From NCBI GenBank assembly GCA_023664705.1, contig JAMPFE010000012.1:1-43545 (forward strand): DNA of 43,545 nucleotides, written 5' to 3'. The notes under the pieces are model-generated. The model saw only the letters and a program-made list of their open reading frames with translations. It was not told the DNA's origin and searched no databases. This document shows positions 7,350 to 14,377 of the stretch, one piece after another. The first letter of the stretch is position 1. Every line of letters begins with the position of its first letter. Both the position numbers and the translations under genes were made by a program. Source of the stretch: Lachnospiraceae bacterium. Its GTDB lineage: Bacteria > Bacillota > Clostridia > Oscillospirales > Ruminococcaceae.

Positions 7350-7386
7350 ATATTATGTATAATTTTAATTGCACGAAAGGATCTTT

Positions 7387-8352
7387 ATGAAAACCGTACT
7401 GACAGATAACAGCCTTTGCGCGTATACTTTGTACGACGAGGCGTCGCCGGAGTATATTTACAAATATATACGCTCGCTTGCCGAGGCGGGGGTGAGGTAT
7501 GTCGAGCTCGATTTCCGCGCCCTTATGAAGCTGAGGGAGCTCCCGAGGGGGATAGGCTACGTTTTCAGGCTCGTCGACCCCATGTTTTTGCGGCTGGCGG
7601 AGCTGTTCGATTTTGATTATATGCTTGTGACGTTCGCGGACGTGCATAAGAAGATAAAGTCCTCCGTTCCGATGATGCTGGAGCTGCCCGTTATCGACAA
7701 GTATTCGAGGAGGGTGCTGCAATACGCGGAGAGCGAGCTGGACGGAAAGGTGACGGCGGTGAGGATACGCGGAAGCCATCCGTTTGCCGAATACGGGAAG
7801 GTGCTCGGATATGTGAACGAGCTGAAAAACGAGTTTCCCGTGCCGCTGGATTTCTGCCCGATGAACGACAACAAGACCGCGCTTGACAGCGCGATGAAGT
7901 TTACGGCGGCGGGCGCGGACAGCGTTACGCTGACGATGGGCGTTACGGAGCGGTATTGCTCGCTGGAGGAGTATTTGTTTACGCTGATGTCGATGTACGG
8001 CTCGCTGCCGGGGAATCTGAAGCTCAGCCCGCTGTGCGCCGCGACCGTGTATCACCGCAATATCTTCCGCAACAGGAGTGGCGACGGGATAATACGGTAT
8101 ATGGATATCCTCGACCACGATATACACTTTTTGACGAACGCCGACACGGGCGAGCGAGTTCGCATGAGAATGAGCCTTAAGGACACGGAGTATCTTCAGA
8201 AAACATTTGTCTCCGCGCTTGAGAGAATGGCGCGCGAGGAGGATATCCCCGACGACGTTTTCGAGGATATTACGGACGCTATGCGGCATTACGAGCCCGA
8301 TTTTTACAATTCGGAGCTGCTCGGGCGCAGGCGCAGGGGTCTGCTCAACTGA
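7387..8352 (+). CDS. Degenerate HMGL/isopropylmalate-synthase-like TIM barrel protein
   Basis: A 321-residue protein resembling the DRE-TIM metallolyase superfamily (homocitrate and isopropylmalate synthases, HMG-CoA lyase). The alignment is clear around residues 155-200: P-M-N-D-N-K-T-A-L-D-S-A, A-G-A-D-S-V-T-L-T and G-V-T-E-R-Y match the usual H-T-H-N-D-x-G-x-A, A-G-A-x-x-V and G-x-G-E-R-A-G-N order. The metal-binding H-x-H is replaced by C157-P-M159, and the N-terminal R-D-G-E-Q is absent (residues 8-20 read N-S-L-C-A-Y-T-L-Y-D-E-A-S). It probably does not do the canonical Claisen reaction. The start at 7387 follows an AAAGGA site. It is 12 bases upstream of a HAD phosphatase gene. Confidence 0.6.
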   Translation: MKTVLTDNSLCAYTLYDEASPEYIYKYIRSLAEAGVRYVELDFRALMKLRELPRGIGYVFRLVDPMFLRLAELFDFDYMLVTFADVHKKIKSSVPMMLELPVIDKYSRRVLQYAESELDGKVTAVRIRGSHPFAEYGKVLGYVNELKNEFPVPLDFCPMNDNKTALDSAMKFTAAGADSVTLTMGVTERYCSLEEYLFTLMSMYGSLPGNLKLSPLCAATVYHRNIFRNRSGDGIIRYMDILDHDIHFLTNADTGERVRMRMSLKDTEYLQKTFVSALERMAREEDIPDDVFEDITDAMRHYEPDFYNSELLGRRRRGLLN

Positions 8353-8364
8353 CGGGGGTAAACG

Positions 8365-9180
8365 ATGATAAAGCTTATCGCAAGCGATATGGACGGCACG
8401 CTGCTGGATGACGAAAAACGCCTGCCGCCCGATTTTTTCGAGGTATTGGACATGCTCGCGGAGAGGGGCGTGACCTTCGCCGCCGCGAGCGGACGTACAT
8501 ACAGCGCTCTGGAGCATCTGTTCCCCGAGCCGTACCGCGACGGGATAGCGTATATCTGCGACAACGGCGCGTGCACGGTGCTGGACGGGAAGCCCGCGGA
8601 CGTTTTTCCGCTGGATAGGGCGACATATGAGGAGCTGCTGGACGTGTGCGGGCGCATCGGCGGATTTCGGCTGATAACCTGCGCGGAGAGCGGGGTGTTC
8701 CACTTGGAGTCGGATTTGGAATTTTCGGCGGACGTCGCGAAATTTTACCGGCGGCACAAGGTCATTGACGACCTGTGGAACGTCGAAGGCAGGATATACA
8801 AGCTCGCGATACTCGACGAGCGCGGCTCGCTGACCCACGGGAAGCCCGTTCTGGACGGCATTTTCGGCTCGAGGCTGAACGTGCAGGCATCGGGCGAGGT
8901 GTGGATGGACGTGATGACGGAGGGCGTGAACAAGGGGACCGCGCTCAAAGCTTTGCAGGAGCGGCTCGGTGTAACGAGAGCCGAGACAATGGTTTTCGGA
9001 GATTATTTTAACGACGTGGAGATGCTGAAATTGGCGGATTGGAGCTTTTGTATGGAAAACGGTCACGAGGACGTGAAGAGGATGTGCGCGCATATCGCCC
9101 CCGACAACAATCACGGCGGGGTCACGCGGTGTATAAAACAGGTGATGTCGGGCGAGATCATAGGAGTGTTTAGCGTATGA
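8365..9180 (+). CDS. Cof-type HAD-IIB phosphatase
   Basis: A 271-residue haloacid dehalogenase-like hydrolase of the Cof/IIB class. Motif I is D8-M-D10-G-T (nucleophile D8), motif II is A-A-S42-G-R, motif III lies at N-K-G-T-A, and motif IV is G-D-Y-F-N-D. The large cap between motifs II and III is the IIB alpha/beta cap. Members dephosphorylate sugar phosphates, nucleotides or cofactors, and the substrate cannot be told from sequence. A GGGGG site precedes the start. The stop overlaps the next start (ATGA), indicating translational coupling with the CBS membrane protein. Confidence 0.9.
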   Translation: MIKLIASDMDGTLLDDEKRLPPDFFEVLDMLAERGVTFAAASGRTYSALEHLFPEPYRDGIAYICDNGACTVLDGKPADVFPLDRATYEELLDVCGRIGGFRLITCAESGVFHLESDLEFSADVAKFYRRHKVIDDLWNVEGRIYKLAILDERGSLTHGKPVLDGIFGSRLNVQASGEVWMDVMTEGVNKGTALKALQERLGVTRAETMVFGDYFNDVEMLKLADWSFCMENGHEDVKRMCAHIAPDNNHGGVTRCIKQVMSGEIIGVFSV

Positions 9181-10445
9181 ACGGTATGAATATTGCGGCG
9201 GTCGTTATTCTGATAGCGCTGTCGGCGTTTTTTTCGGCGTCGGAGACGGCTATCTCCAGCGTGAACAGGATACGCCTGAAAAATATGGCGGAAAACGGCT
9301 CGCGCGGGGCGGCGAGGGCGCTTAAAATTCTCAAAAAGTACGACAAGGCGTTAACGACTATCCTTATCGGCAACAATATCGTGAACATCGCCACCTCGTC
9401 GCTGGCGACCATTATGGCGATAGCGGTCGTCGGAGAGCAGTACGGCTCGCTTGTCGCGACCGTGGTGACTACGCTGGTGGTGCTGATTTTCGGCGAGGTG
9501 ATGCCGAAGGGCATTGCCAAGGACCATGCCGAGGGCGTTTGCATAGGCGTTTCGGCGGTCGTTTCGTTTCTGATGATAATTTTCACGCCGTTTTCCGTGC
9601 TGTTCATACTGCTGAAAAAGGGCGTTGCCAAGCTGTTTAAGTCCAAGCAGTCCGTAAGCGTGACCGAGGAGGAGCTTATGGCGATAATCGACGAGATAGA
9701 GGACGAGGGCGTGCTGGAGCAGCAGGAGAGCAATCTCGTGCGGAGCGCGCTGATGTTTGACGAGATAACGGTCGACGAGATAATCACGCCGAGAGTGCGC
9801 ATTGTCGCGGTCGACGCGACCGACAGCGCGGACGAGGTGCGTGAAAAGTTCCTGCGCGAGGAATATTCGAGAATGCCCGTCGTTGAAAAAACGCTCGATA
9901 ATATAATAGGTATCATCAACGAAAAGGATTTCATCAAGGCTTACGAGGAAAAGGGCTCGGAGCTTATGATTCGCGAGCTGATACAGGAAACGGTCTATCT
10001 GCCGAGCATGGTCAAAATATCGGAGGTCCTGAGGACCATGCAGAAGAAAAAGTGCCATATGAGCGTGGTTCTCGACCAGCACGGGGGGACGCTCGGCATT
10101 GTTACGATGGAGGACCTGCTCGAGGAGCTCGTCGGCGAGATATGGGACGAGAGCGACGAGGTGAAAAGCCCCGTGACGGCGCTTTCCGACAGGGCTTTTT
10201 CAGTGTACGGGGACGTTTCGCTGAACAGTCTGAGACGGTATTTTTCGGGGCGCGATATCGAGGCGAGCATCGACAGCGAGGCGCATACCGTCGCGGGGTG
10301 GGTGCTGGAGCTTTTCGGGAGCATTCCGAAAAGCGGCGACGCGACCGAAACCGAGAAGCTCGCCGTGACCGTGCTGGAGGCGGAGGAGCTGCGCGTGAAC
10401 AGGGTGAAGATAGAACTGAAGGAAAAGCCCGCCGAGGACGAATAA
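9177..10445 (+). CDS. CNNM/CorC-family protein with CBS domains
   Basis: A 422-residue protein of the old hemolysin C/UPF0053 family. The order is: a DUF21 (CNNM) membrane domain with four or so hydrophobic segments over residues 1-150, a CBS pair around residues 200-320 (M-F-D-E-I-T-V-D-E-I-I-T-P-R and G-I-V-T-M-E-D-L-L-E-E-L-V-G-E), and a C-terminal CorC/HlyC domain. Members are linked to magnesium or other divalent cation efflux. No cation selectivity can be read here. Its start overlaps the HAD gene by 4 bases and its stop directly abuts the next gene's start. Confidence 0.9.
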   Translation: MNGMNIAAVVILIALSAFFSASETAISSVNRIRLKNMAENGSRGAARALKILKKYDKALTTILIGNNIVNIATSSLATIMAIAVVGEQYGSLVATVVTTLVVLIFGEVMPKGIAKDHAEGVCIGVSAVVSFLMIIFTPFSVLFILLKKGVAKLFKSKQSVSVTEEELMAIIDEIEDEGVLEQQESNLVRSALMFDEITVDEIITPRVRIVAVDATDSADEVREKFLREEYSRMPVVEKTLDNIIGIINEKDFIKAYEEKGSELMIRELIQETVYLPSMVKISEVLRTMQKKKCHMSVVLDQHGGTLGIVTMEDLLEELVGEIWDESDEVKSPVTALSDRAFSVYGDVSLNSLRRYFSGRDIEASIDSEAHTVAGWVLELFGSIPKSGDATETEKLAVTVLEAEELRVNRVKIELKEKPAEDE

Positions 10446-11024
10446 ATGCAGAATTTCTATATTTTGGTAATGTTTTTGTCGGGAACGTATCTCGCGGTGC
10501 AGCTCGCGGCGTGGGTGTTCTTCGGGAAGATGTTCTTTCCCGACGCAGGGGAGCTGTTCGAGAGCAAGGAGGACAAAAGCCTCTGGCAGACGGTGTTCCC
10601 GAAGAATATGCTGAGGCTGATAATCGTGATATTCATCGCGGCGACGGCGGGGCTGCTTATGGACGCGGCGGGGCTGGCGGGGTGGATATCCATGCCGCTC
10701 GGCGTTATGGCGGGCATTACGGTCAATTTTATTGTAAGCACGGCTTTTGTTCCGCTGTACGACAGGCTCCGCAAGAGCGGAGAGCCGCGCGGCGAGGAGC
10801 TTGAGGGGCTGGACGCGAGGGTGGTCGAGGACATCGACGCGGACGACTTCGGCGTTATTACGGTGAGGCACGGCTCGAAGAGCTATCTTATGCGGGCGGT
10901 CTCGGCGAACGAAAGGCGGCTGCCGAAGGGGACGGCGGTGGTCGTTATCTACGCGCAGGACGGCTGCTGCTTCGTCGAGAGCCGCGAGCGGCTTTTTGAT
11001 GTTCTCTTTGAGGAGGAAGAGTAA
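10446..11024 (+). CDS. NfeD-like membrane protein
   Basis: A 192-residue protein with membrane segments near residues 4-30 and 55-100 and a soluble C-terminal domain (about residues 120-185) that looks like the OB-fold of the NfeD/YqiJ group (G-x-D-A-R-V-V-E-D, G-V-I-T-V-R, P-K-G-T-A-V-V-V-I-Y, C-C-F-V-E). NfeD proteins often partner with membrane stomatin-like proteins, but none is present here. It begins on the base after the previous stop and ends the operon. The OB-fold reading is by pattern only. Confidence 0.55.
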   Translation: MQNFYILVMFLSGTYLAVQLAAWVFFGKMFFPDAGELFESKEDKSLWQTVFPKNMLRLIIVIFIAATAGLLMDAAGLAGWISMPLGVMAGITVNFIVSTAFVPLYDRLRKSGEPRGEELEGLDARVVEDIDADDFGVITVRHGSKSYLMRAVSANERRLPKGTAVVVIYAQDGCCFVESRERLFDVLFEEEE

Positions 11025-11025
11025 A

Positions 11026-11222
11026 TTACAGTTTACAGTGTACAGTTGATAGTTGACAGTTAGGGAAGTACAGAGAACGGTAACGTTTGCAGCGACGCGG
11101 ACAGCAAGCGCTTTGCCGAGGCGCTACAAACGTGACAGTTCGCTGCCATACATTAACTGTCAACTGTACACTTTACACTGTCAACTGTAAACTCATGCAC
11201 TGTCAACTGCAATAAGCTGTAA
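11026..11222. repeat. Palindromic intergenic element, MITE-like
   Basis: Inverted arms near 11026-11063 (starting TTACAGTTTACAGTG and containing AGTTGACAGTTA) and 11153-11193 (TTAACTGTCAACTGTACA onward) can pair, and a third partial copy lies at 11198-11222. Between them lies a second imperfect inverted repeat, ACGTTTGCAGCG and GCGCTACAAACGT. No ORF of convincing length is present. The element fills the gap between the NfeD-like gene and the rpmG promoter. It may be a non-autonomous mobile element or a BIME-like repeat. Confidence 0.6.
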
Positions 11223-11250
11223 TTTGTAAAAACTTTTTTTGAAAAACCCC

Positions 11251-11279
11251 TTGACAAATAAATAAGGGTGTGGTATAAT
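11251..11279 (+). promoter_or_regulatory. Sigma-A promoter of the rpmG-secE-nusG-rplKA operon
   Basis: TTGACA at 11251-11256 and TATAAT at 11274-11279 with a 17-base spacer and TGG before the -10, a near-perfect promoter as expected for ribosomal protein genes. The leader is about 130 bases long before rpmG. Confidence 0.92.
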
Positions 11280-11378
11280 GTTATTACCTCGAATGGGGTC
11301 TATTTTTTTGTGCGTATTTTTGCGCGTAAAATTTAACAGTTCCCGTTAAATCGCAATTCCGCGTCGAGGGAGGCAATT

Positions 11379-11426
11379 ATGCCCGAAAAGGGCGAGAAAG
11401 TAGGAGGTGCCGAAAGTGAGAGTTAA
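11379..11426 (+). CDS. Candidate 15-residue leader peptide upstream of rpmG
   Basis: ATG at 11379 is preceded by GAGGGAGG and opens a 15-codon frame ending TAA at 11424-11426. It overlaps the rpmG GTG start (11416) in another frame and covers its AGGAGG site. Ribosomes translating it would cross the rpmG ribosome binding site, so it could couple or damp rpmG translation. The peptide begins MPEKGEKVGG. This is inferred only from the position and the Shine-Dalgarno sequence. Confidence 0.25.
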   Translation: MPEKGEKVGGAESES

Positions 11427-11565
11427 AATTACATTGGCGTGTACAGAGTGCAAGCAGCGCAACTACAACACCATGAAGAACAAGAAGAACGATCCCGACA
11501 GACTTGAAATGAACAAGTACTGCAGATTCTGCAAGAAACACACTACTCACAAGGAAACCAAGTAA
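11416..11565 (+). CDS. rpmG: 50S ribosomal protein L33
   Basis: A 49-residue protein beginning V-R-V-K-I-T-L-A-C-T-E-C, with a second pair C-R-F-C near the C-terminus. These C-x-x-C pairs mark the zinc-binding type of L33. It starts with GTG, 8 bases after AGGAGG (11402-11407). It lies at the usual place just upstream of secE and nusG. Its sequence ends K-H-T-T-H-K-E-T-K, the common bacterial L33 tail. Confidence 0.95.
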   Translation: MRVKITLACTECKQRNYNTMKNKKNDPDRLEMNKYCRFCKKHTTHKETK

Positions 11566-11581
11566 ACGGGGAGGAGCAAGG

Positions 11582-11875
11582 ATGGCTAAAGATTTGGAGC
11601 TTGAAAAAAACTCTCCCGAAAATTCTTCCGACAAGGCTAAGAAGTCCAAGGACGACAAGAGCGCCAAGGATAAGAAAAAGTCGGGTAAGAAGAAAAAAGG
11701 TATTGTGAAGTATTTCAAGGACGCAAGATCCGAGTTCAAGAAGGTCGTGTGGCCAACTCCGAAGGAGACCACGCATAACACGGTCGTCGTGCTTATTATG
11801 TGCGGGCTGGCGGCTCTTCTCATATTCGGAATCGATTCGCTTTTCGGATTGCTTAACGGACTGCTGTTCCACTGA
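11582..11875 (+). CDS. secE: Preprotein translocase subunit SecE
   Basis: A 97-residue protein. The first 40 residues are a very Lys-rich, charged extension. The conserved SecE core follows (Y-F-K-D-A-R-S-E-F-K-K-V-V-W-P-T-P-K-E), then one membrane segment at about residues 65-92. It stabilises SecY in the SecYEG channel. The gene follows rpmG and precedes nusG, the classic order. The charged N-terminus is longer than in many Bacilli but common in Clostridia. Confidence 0.95.
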   Translation: MAKDLELEKNSPENSSDKAKKSKDDKSAKDKKKSGKKKKGIVKYFKDARSEFKKVVWPTPKETTHNTVVVLIMCGLAALLIFGIDSLFGLLNGLLFH

Positions 11876-11892
11876 TTTTGGAGGGTAAGAAA

Positions 11893-12420
11893 ATGGCTGA
11901 CTCGGAAGCAAAATGGTATATTCTCCACACCTATTCGGGGTATGAGAATAAGGTCAAGGCGGATATCGAAAAGCTCGTTGAAAACAGAAATCTGAAGCAC
12001 CTGATTGAGGATGTAACTATCCCGACCGTGACCAAGACCGTTGAAAAGGACAACGGCGAGGTCAAGGAGGTCGAGGAGAAGGTCTATCCCGGTTATGTGT
12101 TCGTAAAGATGGTCGAGACCAACGAGTCGTGGTACATCTGCCGAAATACCAGAGGCGTTACGGGGTTTGTGGGCCCCGAGGGCAAGCCTACTCCGCTGAG
12201 CGAAAACGAAGTGAAGGCTCTTGAACAGGGCAGAGAAGAAACCGCGGTATCCTTTGAGGTCGGAGACAGAGTCGCGATCCGTCAGGGCGTGCTCGAGGGC
12301 TTCGAGGGAGAGATCACGGAGATCGGCGAGGATAAGAAGACGTTGACCGTCGCCATAAACAATATGTTCGGCGAGGTAACTCCGACGACTATCGACATCT
12401 CATCGGTCAAGAAGATCTGA
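11893..12420 (+). CDS. nusG: Transcription termination/antitermination factor NusG
   Basis: A 175-residue NusG. The NGN domain begins W-Y-I-L-H-T-Y-S-G-Y-E-N-K-V, with P-G-Y-V-F-V-K-M and R-G-V-T-G-F-V-G. The C-terminal KOW domain contains V-G-D-R-V-A-I-R-Q-G and F-E-G-E-I. It binds RNA polymerase and links transcription to termination or ribosomes. The start at 11893 (ATG) is preferred over a TTG at 11878, because GGAGGG lies 7 bases upstream of the ATG and inside the TTG reading. Confidence 0.97.
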   Translation: MADSEAKWYILHTYSGYENKVKADIEKLVENRNLKHLIEDVTIPTVTKTVEKDNGEVKEVEEKVYPGYVFVKMVETNESWYICRNTRGVTGFVGPEGKPTPLSENEVKALEQGREETAVSFEVGDRVAIRQGVLEGFEGEITEIGEDKKTLTVAINNMFGEVTPTTIDISSVKKI

Positions 12421-12475
12421 CTGTGCGCGAGAGGGCGCACGATCGTTTAAATGTTTTTTATGGAGGATTTTTGTC

Positions 12476-12901
12476 ATGGCACAAAAGGTTACAGGATTTA
12501 TCAAATTGCAGATACCCGCCGGCAAAGCGACGCCGGCTCCGCCCGTTGGCCCCGCGCTGGGTCAGCACGGCGTTAATATTATGGCTTTTACCAAGGAGTT
12601 CAACGAGCGCACCAAGGATAAGGCGGGGCTTATTATCCCCGTTGTTATTACGGTTTACGCCGACAGAAGCTTTACGTTTATAACCAAGACGCCCCCCGCG
12701 AGCGTTCTTATCAAGAAGGCCTGCAAGATCGAGAGCGGCTCGGGAGTTCCCAACAAGACGAAGGTCGCGAAGATCACCAAGGCGCAGCTCAAGGAGATCG
12801 CCGAGACCAAGATGCCCGATCTGAACGCGGCTAACGTTGACGCCGCTATTTCCATGATCGCGGGCACGTGCCGTTCCATGGGCGTAGAGGTTGTTGACTG
12901 A
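12476..12901 (+). CDS. rplK: 50S ribosomal protein L11
   Basis: A 141-residue L11: N-terminal K-L-Q-I-P-A-G-K-A-T-P-A-P-P-V-G-P-A-L-G-Q-H-G (Pro-rich domain that contacts the GTPase-associated centre) and C-terminal M-P-D-L-N-A...S-M-G-V, the 23S-binding domain. A GGAGG site precedes it. It is 55 bases after nusG; a small hairpin (GTGCGC and GCGCAC) occupies the gap. Confidence 0.97.
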   Translation: MAQKVTGFIKLQIPAGKATPAPPVGPALGQHGVNIMAFTKEFNERTKDKAGLIIPVVITVYADRSFTFITKTPPASVLIKKACKIESGSGVPNKTKVAKITKAQLKEIAETKMPDLNAANVDAAISMIAGTCRSMGVEVVD

Positions 12902-12949
12902 TAATACGGTGGGAGGAAATTTTCCGCTTGACCACAAGGAGGATATTTA

Positions 12950-13642
12950 ATGAAACACGGAAAGAAGTATGTTGAGAGCGCAAAGCTCGTAGATTCTGCG
13001 AAGGTATACGAGTCCGGCGAGGCGCTGGATCTCGTTTGCAAGACTGCTAAGGCGAAGTTTGACGAGACCGTCGAGCTGCATATACGTCTGGGCGTTGACT
13101 CCCGTCACGCGGACCAGCAGGTGCGCGGCGCGGTAGTACTGCCCAACGGAACGGGCAAGACCGTAAGGACGCTCGTTTTCTGCAAGCCCGAGAAGGAAGC
13201 GGACGCTAAGGCGGCGGGCGCGGATTACGTTGCGGACAACGATACCGTTGCCAAAATTCAGGGCGGCTGGATGGACTTCGAGGTGGTTATCGCTACGCCC
13301 GATATGATGGGCGTTGTGGGTCGTCTCGGTAAGGTTCTCGGTCCGAGAGGTCTTATGCCCAACCCCAAGGCGGGCACCGTTACTCCCGACGTCGCTAAGG
13401 CGGTTCAGGAGGCTAAGGCGGGTAAAATCGAGTATCGTCTCGACAAGTCGAACATCATTCACTGCCCTATCGGAAAGGCTTCGTTCGGCACGACCAAGCT
13501 CGAGGAGAACTTTAACGCGCTTATGGAGGCTGTGGCTAAGGCTAAGCCCGCGGCTGCGAAGGGGCAGTATATCAAGAGCTGCACCGTTTCTTCCACTATG
13601 GGTCCAGGCGTTAAGGTCAATACGCTGAGATTCGGCGTGTAA
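12950..13642 (+). CDS. rplA: 50S ribosomal protein L1
   Basis: A 230-residue L1 with N-terminal K-K-Y near the start, P-N-G-T-G-K, M-G-V-V-G-R-L-G-K-V-L-G-P-R-G-L-M-P-N-P-K, and the C-terminal S-S-T-M-G-P-G-V-K. L1 forms the mobile stalk of the 50S subunit and in many bacteria represses its own L11-L1 mRNA. AAGGAGG is 9 bases upstream. It is followed 21 bases later by a terminator, so rplJ/rplL do not follow here. Confidence 0.97.
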   Translation: MKHGKKYVESAKLVDSAKVYESGEALDLVCKTAKAKFDETVELHIRLGVDSRHADQQVRGAVVLPNGTGKTVRTLVFCKPEKEADAKAAGADYVADNDTVAKIQGGWMDFEVVIATPDMMGVVGRLGKVLGPRGLMPNPKAGTVTPDVAKAVQEAKAGKIEYRLDKSNIIHCPIGKASFGTTKLEENFNALMEAVAKAKPAAAKGQYIKSCTVSSTMGPGVKVNTLRFGV

Positions 13643-13663
13643 GGAGAGCTATCGAATATTTTG

Positions 13664-13690
13664 ACCGCCCGAGCGTATCGGGCGGTTTTC
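13664..13690 (+). terminator. Rho-independent terminator after rplA
   Basis: A 9-bp perfect stem (ACCGCCCGA and TCGGGCGGT), loop GCGTA, then TTTTC. It closes the rpmG-rplA operon. Confidence 0.9.
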
Positions 13691-13704
13691 ATGTAGCTGT
13701 TAGC

Positions 13705-13726
13705 GAATAGTTGTTAGTAGTTAGTT
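13705..13726 (+). repeat. 22-base dispersed repeat, copy 1
   Basis: A 22-base sequence containing AGTTGTTAGTAGTTAGTT is identical to 19104-19125. It lies between the rplA terminator and the rimP promoter. A looser relation to the arms of the 11026 element (AGTTGATAGTTGACAGTTAG) is visible. Confidence 0.7.
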
Positions 13727-13771
13727 CGGGAGATTTTGAAGAAAAATTGCCGAAAATATTCAAAAAACCCC

Positions 13772-13800
13772 TTGATTTTTGCGGGAATATGTGGTATAAT
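13772..13800 (+). promoter_or_regulatory. Sigma-A promoter of the rimP-nusA-infB operon
   Basis: TTGATT at 13772-13777 and TATAAT at 13795-13800 are 17 bases apart, with TGG before the -10. Confidence 0.85.
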
Positions 13801-13816
13801 ATACGCATAGTTCAGC

Positions 13817-13850
13817 AAAGACCGGGGCTTTTACCTCGGTCTTTGAGTTT
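13817..13850 (+). promoter_or_regulatory. Leader hairpin upstream of rimP
   Basis: Arms AAAGACCGGGG (13817-13827) and CCTCGGTCTTT (13834-13844) form an 11-bp stem with one G-T pair and loop CTTTTA. GAGTTTTA follows, so it is only weakly terminator-like. It lies just downstream of the promoter and 20 bases before rimP, and could be an attenuator or a stabilising leader. The operon encodes NusA, so feedback is possible but not shown. Confidence 0.5.
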
Positions 13851-13869
13851 TATGTAAAGGAGTGAGCGA

Positions 13870-14373
13870 ATGGCGCTGGCTAAGGGCTTCGGCGCTGTGG
13901 AGGCAGCCGCCGAGAGGGCTGTGCGCCCGATTGTCGAGGAGCACGGCTACTCGCTGTGGGACGTGGTTTTCATCAAGGAGGGCGCCTGTTGGTACCTGCG
14001 GATACTTATCGACAAGCCGGAGGGCATCTCGATTGACGACTGCGCTTCGATTGACGGCCTGATAAACGCCGAGATCGACAAGCAGGATTTTATCGACAAG
14101 GTGGACTACCTCGAGATAGGCTCGGCGGGTCTGGAGCGCGCGGTAAGGCGCGTTGAGCAGCTTCCGATGACCGTGGGGAGGCGGATAAGGCTGAAAACCT
14201 ATAAGCTCGCCGAGGGGCTTCCCGCAAAGGACGTTAAGTGCGTTCTGGAGGGCTTCGACGGCGAAAACATCACGGTAAGGGGAGATTTCGGCACGGCGGA
14301 GATCGCCGTTTCGGACGTTTCCGCGATAAATTACGACGATTTTGACGACTTTGATAAACTGATGGAGGGATAG
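13870..14373 (+). CDS. rimP: Ribosome maturation factor RimP
   Basis: A 167-residue RimP (YlxS), which helps 30S subunit assembly. The N-terminal domain has R-P-I-V-E-E-H-G-Y-S-L-W-D-V and W-Y-L-R-I-L-I-D-K-P, then L-E-I-G-S-A-G-L-E-R, the family signature (S-S-P-G-x-x-R in many homologues, here altered to G-S-A-G-L-E-R). The C-terminal half forms an Sm-like beta barrel. It is the first gene of the nusA operon and overlaps nothing; nusA starts 4 bases after its stop. Confidence 0.93.
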   Translation: MALAKGFGAVEAAAERAVRPIVEEHGYSLWDVVFIKEGACWYLRILIDKPEGISIDDCASIDGLINAEIDKQDFIDKVDYLEIGSAGLERAVRRVEQLPMTVGRRIRLKTYKLAEGLPAKDVKCVLEGFDGENITVRGDFGTAEIAVSDVSAINYDDFDDFDKLMEG

Positions 14374-14377
14374 GAAA

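Noticed and set aside
12422..12440. Terminator or L1-binding site between nusG and rplK
   Set aside because: A 6-bp hairpin GTGCGC/GCGCAC is present, but no immediate T-run follows and no L1-target similarity could be recognised.
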